DNA from: an uncultured Bacteroidota bacterium
GTDB lineage: Bacteria > Bacteroidota > Bacteroidia > Flavobacteriales > Flavobacteriaceae
Direction of reading: 5' to 3'
DNA length: 48,974 nt
NCBI GenBank assembly: GCA_903861155.1
Contig: CAIOTL010000213.1
Coordinates: 1-48,974 of the forward strand
Part shown: piece by piece, positions 37,987-46,240 of the stretch
Layout of the letters: each line of letters starts with the position of its first letter
How positions within the stretch are numbered: position 1 is the first letter of the stretch
Notes under the pieces: model-generated
Database searches by the model: none
What the model was told of the DNA's origin: nothing
What the model saw: only the letters and a program-made list of their open reading frames with translations
Position numbers and translations under genes: made by a program

Positions 37987-38010
37987 AACTTTAAACTTTA
38001 AACTTTAAAC
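37987..38010. repeat. CTTTAAA tandem half-arm upstream of sufC
   Basis: AACTTTAAACTTTAAACTTTAAAC, ends 12 nt before the sufC ATG at 38023. Confidence 0.8.
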
Positions 38011-38022
38011 AAAAGAAACAAA

Positions 38023-38775
38023 ATGTTAAGCATAAAAAATTTACACGCCTCCATTGGAGACAAAGAAATATTAAAAGGAATCAACCTTGAAGTGAAAGCG
38101 GGAGAAATCCATGCGATCATGGGACCAAACGGTGCCGGAAAAAGTACTCTTTCGGCGATTATTGCCGGAAACGAAAATTATGAAGTCACTGAAGGAGAAA
38201 TCTTTTTAGACGGCGAAGATATTTCGGAATTGGCGCCAGAAGAAAGAGCACACAAAGGTGTTTTCCTTTCGTTTCAATATCCTGTTGAAATCCCAGGAGT
38301 TTCGGTGACCAATTTCATTAGAACGGCAATCAACGAAACTCGCAAAGCCAACAAATTAGAAGAAATGCCAGCTAACGAAATGCTGAAAATTATTCGTGCC
38401 AAATCAGAATTATTGGAAATTGACCGTAAATTTTTGTCTCGTTCGTTAAACGAAGGTTTTTCGGGTGGAGAGAAAAAACGGAATGAGATTTTCCAAATGG
38501 CAATGCTCGAACCAAAACTCGCCATTCTTGACGAAACCGATTCTGGATTAGATATTGACGCACTTCGAATTGTTGCCAATGGTGTAAACAAATTGAAAAG
38601 CGACAAAAACGCTATCATCGTTATCACGCATTACCAAAGACTTTTAGATTACATCGTTCCCGATTTTGTTCACGTTTTGTACAACGGAAAAATCGTGAAA
38701 TCAGGAGGAAAAGAATTGGCTTACGAGCTCGAAGAAAAAGGATACGATTGGATTAAACAAGAACAAGAAGCATAA
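38023..38775 (+). CDS. sufC: Fe-S cluster assembly ATPase SufC
   Basis: Walker [11 protein letters not shown], signature [33 protein letters not shown]. Confidence 0.98.
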   Translation: MLSIKNLHASIGDKEILKGINLEVKAGEIHAIMGPNGAGKSTLSAIIAGNENYEVTEGEIFLDGEDISELAPEERAHKGVFLSFQYPVEIPGVSVTNFIRTAINETRKANKLEEMPANEMLKIIRAKSELLEIDRKFLSRSLNEGFSGGEKKRNEIFQMAMLEPKLAILDETDSGLDIDALRIVANGVNKLKSDKNAIIVITHYQRLLDYIVPDFVHVLYNGKIVKSGGKELAYELEEKGYDWIKQEQEA

Positions 38776-38780
38776 AATTT

Positions 38781-38844
38781 GTTTAAAGTCTAAAGTTTAA
38801 AGTTAGCACGATAACTTTGAACTTTTAAACCTTAAACTTTAAAC
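38781..38844. repeat. GTTTAAAG/CTTTAAAC palindromic repeat in the sufC-sufD junction
   Basis: GTTTAAAGTCTAAAGTTTAAAGTTA-gcacga-TAACTTTGAACTTTTAAACCTTAAACTTTAAAC; ends 10 nt before the sufD ATG. Confidence 0.88.
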
Positions 38845-38854
38845 AATAAAGAAT

Positions 38855-40171
38855 ATGGAATTAAAAGAAAAATTACTATCGTCTTTTATGGCTTTTGAAG
38901 AGCAAGTTGATGTTCATTCTGAACTTCATGATGTGAGAACTTCGGCTATAAAAAACTTTGAAAATAAGGGCTTCCCGACCAAAAAAGAGGAATCTTGGAA
39001 ATATACATCGCTAAATGCCATCTTGAAAAATGACTTTACCGTATTTCCAAAAGGCGAAAACTCCATCGAGTTTAAGGACGTAAAAAAATATTTCATCCAC
39101 GAAATAGACACCTACAAAGTGGTGTTTATCGACGGGGTTTTTAGTTCGCACTTGTCCTCAACAACTCACGAAGGACTCGATATTTGCCTGATGTCATCGG
39201 CATTGCACAAGCCAAAATACAAAATGGTTATCGATAACTATTTTAATAAAATTGCCAATAAAGACGAAAGTTTAACTTCGCTAAATACGGCTTTCGCCAA
39301 TGAAGGTGCGTATGTAAATATTCCGAAAAGTACGGTGGTTCGAAAACCAATCGAGATTATGTATTTCTCGACCGGAAACGAAGCGGCACTTTTGGTTCAG
39401 CCAAGGAATTTAATAATTGTTGGCGAAAATTCACATGTTCAAATCATCGAGAGAAACCAAAGTTTAAACGATAATCCGGTTTTGACAAATTCAGTTACGG
39501 AGATTTTTGCACAGAAACGTGCCATCGTTGATTATTATAAAATCCAAAATGACAACCTCGAGGCCAATCTAATAGACAATACCTATGTTTCTCAAAAACA
39601 AGAAACCAATGTATCGGTAAACACTTTTTGCTTTGGTGGAAACCTGACCAGAAACAACCTGAATTTTTATCATTTTGGCGAAAGAATTGTCAGCAACCTC
39701 AACGGAATTACGATTATTGGCGAAAAACAACACGTAGATCATTATACTTTGGTACAACATTCTACGCCAAATTGCGAAAGCCACCAAGATTATAAAGGAA
39801 TTTATTCAGACCGTTCGACAGGTGTTTTCAATGGAAAGATTTTCGTCGAAAAAGAAGCTCAAAAAACGAACGCTTTCCAAAAAAGTAACAACATTTTGCT
39901 TGGCGATAAATCTACGATAAATGCAAAACCACAATTAGAGATTTTTGCCGATGACGTAAAATGTTCTCACGGTTGTACCGTTGGACAATTGGACGAGACC
40001 GCCATGTTCTATATGCAACAACGCGGAATTCCTAAGAAAGAAGCCAAAGCTTTATTGATGTACGCTTTCTCAAATGCGCTTATCGAAAGCATCAAAATCC
40101 CGGAATTGAAACAACGAATCACCAAGATTATCGCTATGAAATTGGGAGTGAAAATTGGATTTGATTTGTAG
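38855..40171 (+). CDS. sufD: Fe-S cluster assembly protein SufD
   Basis: KEESWKYTSLNAIL, HQDYKGIYSDRSTGVFNGKIFVEKEAQKTNAFQKSNNILL, DDVKCSHGCTVGQLDETAMFYMQQRGI. Confidence 0.97.
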   Translation: MELKEKLLSSFMAFEEQVDVHSELHDVRTSAIKNFENKGFPTKKEESWKYTSLNAILKNDFTVFPKGENSIEFKDVKKYFIHEIDTYKVVFIDGVFSSHLSSTTHEGLDICLMSSALHKPKYKMVIDNYFNKIANKDESLTSLNTAFANEGAYVNIPKSTVVRKPIEIMYFSTGNEAALLVQPRNLIIVGENSHVQIIERNQSLNDNPVLTNSVTEIFAQKRAIVDYYKIQNDNLEANLIDNTYVSQKQETNVSVNTFCFGGNLTRNNLNFYHFGERIVSNLNGITIIGEKQHVDHYTLVQHSTPNCESHQDYKGIYSDRSTGVFNGKIFVEKEAQKTNAFQKSNNILLGDKSTINAKPQLEIFADDVKCSHGCTVGQLDETAMFYMQQRGIPKKEAKALLMYAFSNALIESIKIPELKQRITKIIAMKLGVKIGFDL

Positions 40172-40173
40172 TT

Positions 40174-40272
40174 TTTAACCACAAAGTTCACTAAGGTTTG
40201 CACAAAGGGCACAAAGTTTTTAATTGAACTTTGTGCCCTTTGTGATTTTACATTGCGCGATTTGCGGTTAAA
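40174..40272. repeat. CACAAAGG-type palindrome at the sufD 3' end, possible terminator
   Basis: Perfect 18-bp arms CACAAAGGGCACAAAGTT (40201-40218) and AACTTTGTGCCCTTTGTG (40227-40244), 8-nt loop, bounded by TTTAACC (40174-40180) and GGTTAAA (40266-40272). Confidence 0.9.
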
Positions 40273-40273
40273 T

Positions 40274-40741
40274 TTATTGATTTTGAGGCGTTTTTCTCAA
40301 TCTATCAAAATTCACTCCATTAGATAAAACAAAGTGAATTTTCTTTTCATCATTGCTTTTGGCCAAAATAAAGTTTTCATATTTTATAACTTTTAAATCT
40401 TTCTTTTTTATATCCACAATATTCAAAAACCAACTTGGCTTACTTTCAATATTGTTTTTTATTATTTTTTCAAATTCAGAAATACTAATTTTTACTTCAT
40501 CTTTAAAAATAGAATCATAATAAATTTCATTTGTGTATTCAAATACGCCAAAATCATGAAATGGATCTAATGATGAAGAACTTTTCAAATTAAAAGCATC
40601 GTTTGAAATTAAGGATGGAAACCAGCCCTTACCTCGTTGGTTTTGTTTTGAAAAATCTTTATAATTATCATAATTTTGTTTGTAATTTTTTGAACACGAA
40701 GTAAGATAGATTATCAAAAAAAGAAGTGAATATTTTTTCAT
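40274..40741 (-). CDS. small putative lipoprotein
   Basis: Lipobox LIIYLTSCSKNY; intact 155-aa ORF. Confidence 0.75.
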   Translation of the reverse strand: MKKYSLLFLIIYLTSCSKNYKQNYDNYKDFSKQNQRGKGWFPSLISNDAFNLKSSSSLDPFHDFGVFEYTNEIYYDSIFKDEVKISISEFEKIIKNNIESKPSWFLNIVDIKKKDLKVIKYENFILAKSNDEKKIHFVLSNGVNFDRLRKTPQNQ

Positions 40742-40749
40742 AAAGATTA

Positions 40750-42096
40750 TTATTTATCTTTCACACTACCCACAATCCCACTCAACAAACCATTAAAATC
40801 AAATCCGGGATCTTCTTTCAAACCCATTCGAACAATTACTAAATCGTGACTTGGAAAAATGGCAACCATTTGGCCTTGATAACCGCTGCAATAAAACATA
40901 TTTCTTGGAACATTAGGAAATTTTCCACCGGCATTGAGCCAAAAATGAGCACCATATTTTCCGTTGGAACCATTAGTTGGAGTCGAAACATATTTTGCCC
41001 AACTTTCATTAAATAATTGCTCACCATTCCAATTGCCTTTGTGCAAATACAATAAACCAAGTTTTGACCAATCACGTGCTGTTGCCCATCCATAAGAAGA
41101 ACCCACATAATTTCCCGCCATATCCGTTTCAATAAGCATTGAGTTCATTCCGATTTTATCAATTAAATCCGAATACCAAAAATCAAGATATTCCTGATGC
41201 GTTTTGAATTGTTGTCGTAAAATTCCTGACAGCAAATTTGTAGTTCCTGAAGAGTAATACCAAGTGGCATTCGTCATGCCAACTAAAGGTTTGTTGATTT
41301 GCGATTTTGACATATCAGCATCATAGAAAAGCATTTTTGTCACGTCCGAAATCTTGCTGTAATCTTCCTTCCATTCCAAACCTGAGTTCATATGCAGCAA
41401 ATCGGAAATAGTAATGGTTGCGCGTGAATCAGTTGCCCATTCAACAATTGGAGCCGATTTTGAAATATCGATTTTCCCTTGCTTCTGCAAGATTCCAAAA
41501 ATCGTGGCAGTAACACTTTTGGTCATAGACCAACCCAATATTTTAGAATTTTTATTGAAACCCGTATCGTATTTTTCGGCAATAATTTTGTCTTTATAAA
41601 TGACCAAAACTGCTCGTGTTCTTTTCTTTTTTTCACCTATTATATCGAAAGCATTGGCAACAGCCGCATTCAATTTTACATAATCAACATTGGCAAAAAC
41701 CGTATCCTTCGGTTCATTGTTACCATACGGAAAAGGCAAATTAGTTGAAATTATTGTTCTTTTAGGAACTTCATACGGTTTCGAAACATCAAAGTCATCA
41801 TTGATTAATGTTGCTCCTAAACCTTCGCGGTAAATCGCTTTTCGTTGTTTTAATCCAAAAACGTTGGCCGTTACGAATTTTCCGTTTTCGTCAATTTTGT
41901 TACTCGCTAATTTAATTGGAGAAAAGTCATTATCACCATTTTCAATCATTTCTTGGGAACGATTGTCTATAAAATGTCCTGAAGCCACACTTTTGGCTGA
42001 AAAGCCTGAAAGTAAATCCAATGGATAATTGATGTATACAAAGTAAATTAAAAGACCAAATAGAGCAAGAGCAAGGAATTTGAATATTTTTTTCAT
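40750..42096 (-). CDS. serine hydrolase, beta-lactamase family (class C-like)
   Basis: SxxK motif WSMTKSVTATIFG, YSSGTTNLLS (YxS/N), LLHMNSGLEW, CSGYQGQ. Confidence 0.92.
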   Translation of the reverse strand: MKKIFKFLALALFGLLIYFVYINYPLDLLSGFSAKSVASGHFIDNRSQEMIENGDNDFSPIKLASNKIDENGKFVTANVFGLKQRKAIYREGLGATLINDDFDVSKPYEVPKRTIISTNLPFPYGNNEPKDTVFANVDYVKLNAAVANAFDIIGEKKKRTRAVLVIYKDKIIAEKYDTGFNKNSKILGWSMTKSVTATIFGILQKQGKIDISKSAPIVEWATDSRATITISDLLHMNSGLEWKEDYSKISDVTKMLFYDADMSKSQINKPLVGMTNATWYYSSGTTNLLSGILRQQFKTHQEYLDFWYSDLIDKIGMNSMLIETDMAGNYVGSSYGWATARDWSKLGLLYLHKGNWNGEQLFNESWAKYVSTPTNGSNGKYGAHFWLNAGGKFPNVPRNMFYCSGYQGQMVAIFPSHDLVIVRMGLKEDPGFDFNGLLSGIVGSVKDK

Positions 42097-42244
42097 AAGT
42101 AGGTAATTACAAGAGAATGCAAGTTAATAAAATTTGCTATATAAGAGATTTAAGGAAATTTAATAGTAAGAAAAATTTCATTGAGTTTAGTGAACATAAA
42201 TGCCTTATACGATATGTGAAAAGTTAGGATATATTAACAAATGT

Positions 42245-42278
42245 TTGCTGAAAAGATGGTTCAAATTTATTACTTTTG
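42245..42278 (+). promoter_or_regulatory. putative promoter for sufS
   Basis: TTG (42245-42247), then 23 nt, then TACTTTTG (42271-42278). Confidence 0.5.
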
Positions 42279-42300
42279 TATTTAGAAAAATTCTAAATAA
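42279..42300. promoter_or_regulatory. palindromic operator-like motif TATTTAGAAAAATTCTAAATAA (sufS copy)
   Basis: 7-3-7 inverted repeat TTTAGAA-aaa-TTCTAAA immediately 3' of the -7 element; 20/22 identical to 35637-35658. Confidence 0.7.
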
Positions 42301-42304
42301 CAAA

Positions 42305-43519
42305 ATGTTAGACATTCAAAAAATTAGAGCCGATTTCCCCATACTTTCTCGAAATATAAACGGAAAACCATTAGTTTATTTTGACAACGGAGCCACTTCG
42401 CAAAAACCACAAATTGTGATTGATGCGATTGCTCAATATTATCAGGAAATAAATGCTAATATTCATCGAGGCGTTCATACTTTGAGCCAATTGGCAACCG
42501 ATGCGTATGAAGTATCTCGTGGCAAAATTCAAAGCCACATTAATGCAAAATTCGCTCACGAAGTGATTTTTACTTCGGGAACAACGCACGGAATTAATGC
42601 TGTTGCCAATGGTTTTGCTTCGCTGCTACAATCCGGTGATGAAGTTCTAGTTTCAGCAATGGAACATCACAGCAATATTGTGCCTTGGCAAATGCTATGC
42701 GAAAAAACCGGAGCCACTTTACGAGTGATTCCAATGAATGAAAAAGGCGAATTAATCATGTCCGACTACGATAAATTGCTTTCGGATAAAACTAAAATCG
42801 TAACTGTAAATCATATTTCGAATGCTTTGGGAACGATCAATCCTATTAAATATATGATTGACAAAGCGCATGCATTTGGCGCAGCGATTTTGATTGACGG
42901 AGCGCAAGCCGTTCCTCATCTAAAACCGGATGTTCAAAAATTAGATTGTGATTTTTATGTTTTTTCAGGTCACAAAATGTGTGGTCCTACGGGAACAGGA
43001 ATTTTATATGGAAAAGAAGCTTGGCTTAACAAATTACCTCCCTATCAAGGCGGTGGCGAAATGATAAAAGAAGTCACTTTCGAGAAAACAACGTATGCAG
43101 ATTTACCACATAAATTCGAAGCTGGAACCCCAAATATAGCTGGCGGAATTGTGTTAGGAACAGCCGTAGATTACATGAATTCCATTGGTTTTGACGACAT
43201 TCAAAAACAGGAATTAGAGTTAGCCGAATACGGAACAAAACGATTATTAGAAATTGAAGGTTTACGAATTTTTGGCACAGCCGCAGCAAAAACATCGGTG
43301 ATTTCGTTTAATATCGAAGGAATTCATCCTTATGATATTGGCACGATTATAGACAAACTAGGAATAGCCGTTAGAACCGGTCATCATTGCGCCCAACCGG
43401 TTATGGAGTTTTTCAATATTCCGGGAACGATTAGAGCTTCATTTGCTTTTTATAATACCAAAGAAGAAATTGACGTTATGGTTGAAGCGGTGAAAAAAGC
43501 GCAACTCATGTTATCCTAA
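42305..43519 (+). CDS. sufS: cysteine desulfurase SufS
   Basis: YFDNGATSQKPQ, NIHRGVHTLSQLAT, SAMEHHSNIVPWQ, FSGHKMCGPTGTGILYGKE (PLP Lys), RTGHHCAQPVM (catalytic Cys). ATG 42305 rather than the track start 42200. Confidence 0.98.
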   Translation: MLDIQKIRADFPILSRNINGKPLVYFDNGATSQKPQIVIDAIAQYYQEINANIHRGVHTLSQLATDAYEVSRGKIQSHINAKFAHEVIFTSGTTHGINAVANGFASLLQSGDEVLVSAMEHHSNIVPWQMLCEKTGATLRVIPMNEKGELIMSDYDKLLSDKTKIVTVNHISNALGTINPIKYMIDKAHAFGAAILIDGAQAVPHLKPDVQKLDCDFYVFSGHKMCGPTGTGILYGKEAWLNKLPPYQGGGEMIKEVTFEKTTYADLPHKFEAGTPNIAGGIVLGTAVDYMNSIGFDDIQKQELELAEYGTKRLLEIEGLRIFGTAAAKTSVISFNIEGIHPYDIGTIIDKLGIAVRTGHHCAQPVMEFFNIPGTIRASFAFYNTKEEIDVMVEAVKKAQLMLS

Positions 43520-43530
43520 AACAACGCCTT

Positions 43531-43962
43531 ATGAAACTATTTACCATGATTTTTTTAAGTGTATTTCTTGGAAAAAGTTGTTCCAGTCAAACCAAAAATG
43601 ATCTGAAAACGGCAATTGTAGAATATACGGCAAACACTAGAGGTTTTTATCAAAAGATAAGTATCCAAAAACAAATGGTTACGGTGGCGAATGATAGAAG
43701 AGGTGGCGAAAAACCAGTTGCAAGAACAATTTCTGATGCTGATTGGAAGGAATTAGTTGGTTATTTTGAAAGTGTAAAATTAGATAGTTTGGCTACATTG
43801 AAAGCACCATCAGAAAAACGTTTTCATGACGGTGCTGCAATTGCAAATTTAAAAATTAATTATCAGGGCAAAACTTATGAAACCACAGCTTTCGATCATG
43901 GTTTTCCGCCCGAAGGAATCAAAAAATTAGTTGATAAAATAAATTCATTTGCTAAAAAATAA
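43531..43962 (+). CDS. putative lipoprotein of unknown function embedded in the suf operon
   Basis: Lipobox-like FLGKSCSSQ; 143-aa intact ORF 11 nt after sufS and 2 nt before sufE. Confidence 0.8.
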   Translation: MKLFTMIFLSVFLGKSCSSQTKNDLKTAIVEYTANTRGFYQKISIQKQMVTVANDRRGGEKPVARTISDADWKELVGYFESVKLDSLATLKAPSEKRFHDGAAIANLKINYQGKTYETTAFDHGFPPEGIKKLVDKINSFAKK

Positions 43963-43964
43963 CA

Positions 43965-44384
43965 ATGAAGATTAAAGAAATACAAGAAGAAATAATAGAT
44001 GAGTTTTCGATGTTTGACGATTGGATGCAACGTTATGAATACATTATTGATTTGGGTAAAAACTTGCCCTTAATCCAAGAAGAATTCAAAACCGATGACA
44101 ATCTCATCAAAGGATGTCAGTCGAAAGTCTGGTTACATGGTGAACAAAACGGAGACAAAATTGTTTTCACCGCAGATAGCGACGCGATTTTGACCAAAGG
44201 AATTATAGCGATATTGATTCGGGTTTTTTCGAACCAAACCGCTATAGATATCTTAAATGCCGGCATGGATTTTATTGACGAAATTGGTTTAAAAGAACAT
44301 TTATCTCCAACACGCGCCAACGGATTGGTGTCGATGATAAAAAATATAAAAATGTACGCATTGGCTTTCGATGCAAAAAAATAA
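43965..44384 (+). CDS. sufE: SufE family sulfur acceptor protein
   Basis: IIDLGKNLPLIQEEFKTDDNLIKGCQSKVWL with the conserved GCQS cysteine. Confidence 0.96.
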   Translation: MKIKEIQEEIIDEFSMFDDWMQRYEYIIDLGKNLPLIQEEFKTDDNLIKGCQSKVWLHGEQNGDKIVFTADSDAILTKGIIAILIRVFSNQTAIDILNAGMDFIDEIGLKEHLSPTRANGLVSMIKNIKMYALAFDAKK

Positions 44385-44390
44385 AAAAAT

Positions 44391-44714
44391 ATGGAACAAG
44401 TAATAGACACCAACTTATTAGGAATACAAATCGTAGAAAAACTAAAGACCATTTATGATCCTGAAATTCCTGTAGATATTTATGAGCTAGGATTAATTTA
44501 TGACGTAATGGTAAGTACCGATTATGAAGTAAAAATTCTGATGACCCTTACTTCACCTAACTGTCCCGTTGCGGAAAGTTTACCTCGGGAAGTGGAAGAA
44601 AAAGTAAAATCTATTGAGCATATTAAAGCTGCCGAGGTAGAAATCACTTTCGATCCTCCTTGGAGCAAAGATTTAATGAGCGAAGAAGCAAAATTAGAAT
44701 TGGGAATGCTTTAA
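44391..44714 (+). CDS. DUF59/MIP18-type Fe-S assembly protein (SufT-like)
   Basis: IYDPEIPVDIYELGLIYDVMV, TLTSPNCPVAESLPREVEEKV, VEITFDPPWSKDLMSEEAKLELGML. Confidence 0.95.
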   Translation: MEQVIDTNLLGIQIVEKLKTIYDPEIPVDIYELGLIYDVMVSTDYEVKILMTLTSPNCPVAESLPREVEEKVKSIEHIKAAEVEITFDPPWSKDLMSEEAKLELGML

Positions 44715-44719
44715 AATAT

Positions 44720-44778
44720 GTTCAAAGTTTGAAGTTTAAGGTTGAGAAACTTTAAACTTCAACCCTTTTAAACTTTTC
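44720..44778. repeat. GTTTAAAG/CTTTAAAC-type palindromic repeat upstream of the DUF2480 gene
   Basis: GTTCAAAGTTTGAAGTTTAAGGTT-gaga-AACTTTAAACTTCAACCCTTTTAAACTTT; ends a few nt before the ATG at 44782. Confidence 0.85.
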
Positions 44779-44781
44779 GAA

Positions 44782-45294
44782 ATGGAAGAAATTGTTAATA
44801 AAGTTGCTAATAGCGCTTTGGAAGTTTTCGATCTTGAAGATTATTATCCAAAGGGAATTCGTGCGCAAATTGATATTTCGCAGTGGCTTCTTGAGGGGTT
44901 TTTGTTGAAGGAAAAAGATTTTAGAGAACATCTCAAAAATCAAGATTGGTCCCAATACCAAGACCAATATGTAGCTGTCAATTGCAGCACTGATGCAATC
45001 GTTCCGGCTTGGGCTTCGATTTTAGTTGCGATACAATTAGCTCCTTTTGCTAAGAAAATAGTAAACGGAAATAGTGAAGATTTAGATTCGGCATTGTATG
45101 AAGAATTGCTTTCTAAAATAGATTATTCAGTATATGAAAACAAGGCTATTATCTTAAAAGGCTGTTCGAAAAAACCAGTCCCTATGCGAGCTTATATCCT
45201 GGCAACACAGTATCTACAACCCTTTGCACGAAGCATTATGTATGGAGAAGCTTGTTCTGCCGTACCTCTTTTTAAAGCTAAGAAAAAAGAATAA
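44782..45294 (+). CDS. DUF2480 family protein
   Basis: MEEIVNKVANSALEVFDLEDYYPKGIRAQIDISQWL...GCSKKPVPMRAYILATQYLQPFARSIMYGEACSAVPL matches the flavobacterial DUF2480 pattern. Confidence 0.85.
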   Translation: MEEIVNKVANSALEVFDLEDYYPKGIRAQIDISQWLLEGFLLKEKDFREHLKNQDWSQYQDQYVAVNCSTDAIVPAWASILVAIQLAPFAKKIVNGNSEDLDSALYEELLSKIDYSVYENKAIILKGCSKKPVPMRAYILATQYLQPFARSIMYGEACSAVPLFKAKKKE

Positions 45295-45337
45295 TTTTTA
45301 GAGTTTTTCCTATCTTTACTTTTCCAAAACAGTAAAA

Positions 45338-46186
45338 ATGAAAAAAACAGTATTTTATCTCGCTTTTATCCTAGTCATCTTTTCTGCAAATGCACAAGAA
45401 CCCATAAAAGACACTATAAAGCTTTGGAAAAAAGGAGGAAATTTTCTCCTTCTTTTTAACCAATCCGCTTTTAATGCTCAATGGTTGGCTGGTGGAACCT
45501 CGAGCGTTGCCGGGAATTTAGGACTAAATTATGATTTTAATTTTAAAAAAGGGGATGTGCTTTGGGACACAAAAATCATTGCTGCTTATGGTTTAACCAA
45601 AATAAAAGAGGCTGCAAGAGTTGCGAAAACAGATGACCGATTAGAATTTAATTCCCTTTGGGGAAAGAAAGCTTCCGGCCAATGGTATTACTCCGTTTTT
45701 TTCAATCTCAAAACACAAATGGATGCCGGTTTCGATAAAAATGCATTTGAGGTTTCCCACTTTTTATCGCCAGCCTATTTCCAATTCGGACCTGGTATGC
45801 TATGGAAAAAAGACGAAAATATGAGCATCAATATTGCACCAACTACTGCCCGTTTGATTCTGGTCGACAGCAGGTACACCGCTTTTGGGCAATCATTTGG
45901 CGTTTTGCAAGGTAATACATCACGATTTGAGTTTGGAACCAGTATTTCGGCTTATTATAAATTAAATGTAATGGCAAATATAATAATGGAAAACCGACTG
46001 AATTTATATTCCAATTATTTAGACAACCCACAAAATATTGACATCGATTACCAGCTAAATGTGGTGATGAAAATCAATAGATATATGTCAGCAAATATCG
46101 CCTTACAAACTATTTATGACGACAATGCCATAAAAGCAGTTCAAGTAAGGGAAGTTTTTGGCTTGGGCGTAAATTATGGATTGTAG
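45338..46186 (+). CDS. DUF3078 domain-containing outer-membrane protein
   Basis: Signal peptide; LWKKGGNFLLLFNQSAFNAQWLAGGTSSVAGNLGLNYDFNFKKGDVLWDTKI. Confidence 0.88.
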   Translation: MKKTVFYLAFILVIFSANAQEPIKDTIKLWKKGGNFLLLFNQSAFNAQWLAGGTSSVAGNLGLNYDFNFKKGDVLWDTKIIAAYGLTKIKEAARVAKTDDRLEFNSLWGKKASGQWYYSVFFNLKTQMDAGFDKNAFEVSHFLSPAYFQFGPGMLWKKDENMSINIAPTTARLILVDSRYTAFGQSFGVLQGNTSRFEFGTSISAYYKLNVMANIIMENRLNLYSNYLDNPQNIDIDYQLNVVMKINRYMSANIALQTIYDDNAIKAVQVREVFGLGVNYGL

Positions 46187-46202
46187 AATCACAAACTGTG
46201 AC

Positions 46203-46240
46203 AAAAAATTCCTTTTGAGACGAATCAAAAAGAATTTTTT
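46203..46240. terminator. bidirectional Rho-independent-type terminator
   Basis: AAAAAATTCCTTTTGA-gacgaa-TCAAAAAGAATTTTTT, 16-bp stem with one mismatch between convergent genes. Confidence 0.88.

Noticed and set aside
35991-38010. TTTAAAG repeats as a CRISPR-like array
   Set aside because: Units are 7-nt, degenerate and inverted, without regular unique spacers or cas genes.
40750-42096. Serine hydrolase as an antibiotic-resistance beta-lactamase
   Set aside because: It has generic class C-like motifs, but this family is largely esterases/peptidases in Bacteroidota; sequence alone does not support resistance.
42200-42304. N-terminal extension of SufS (MPYTICEKLGYINKCLLKRWFKF...)
   Set aside because: The canonical SufS N-terminus begins at 42305, and the extension covers the promoter and operator-like palindrome.
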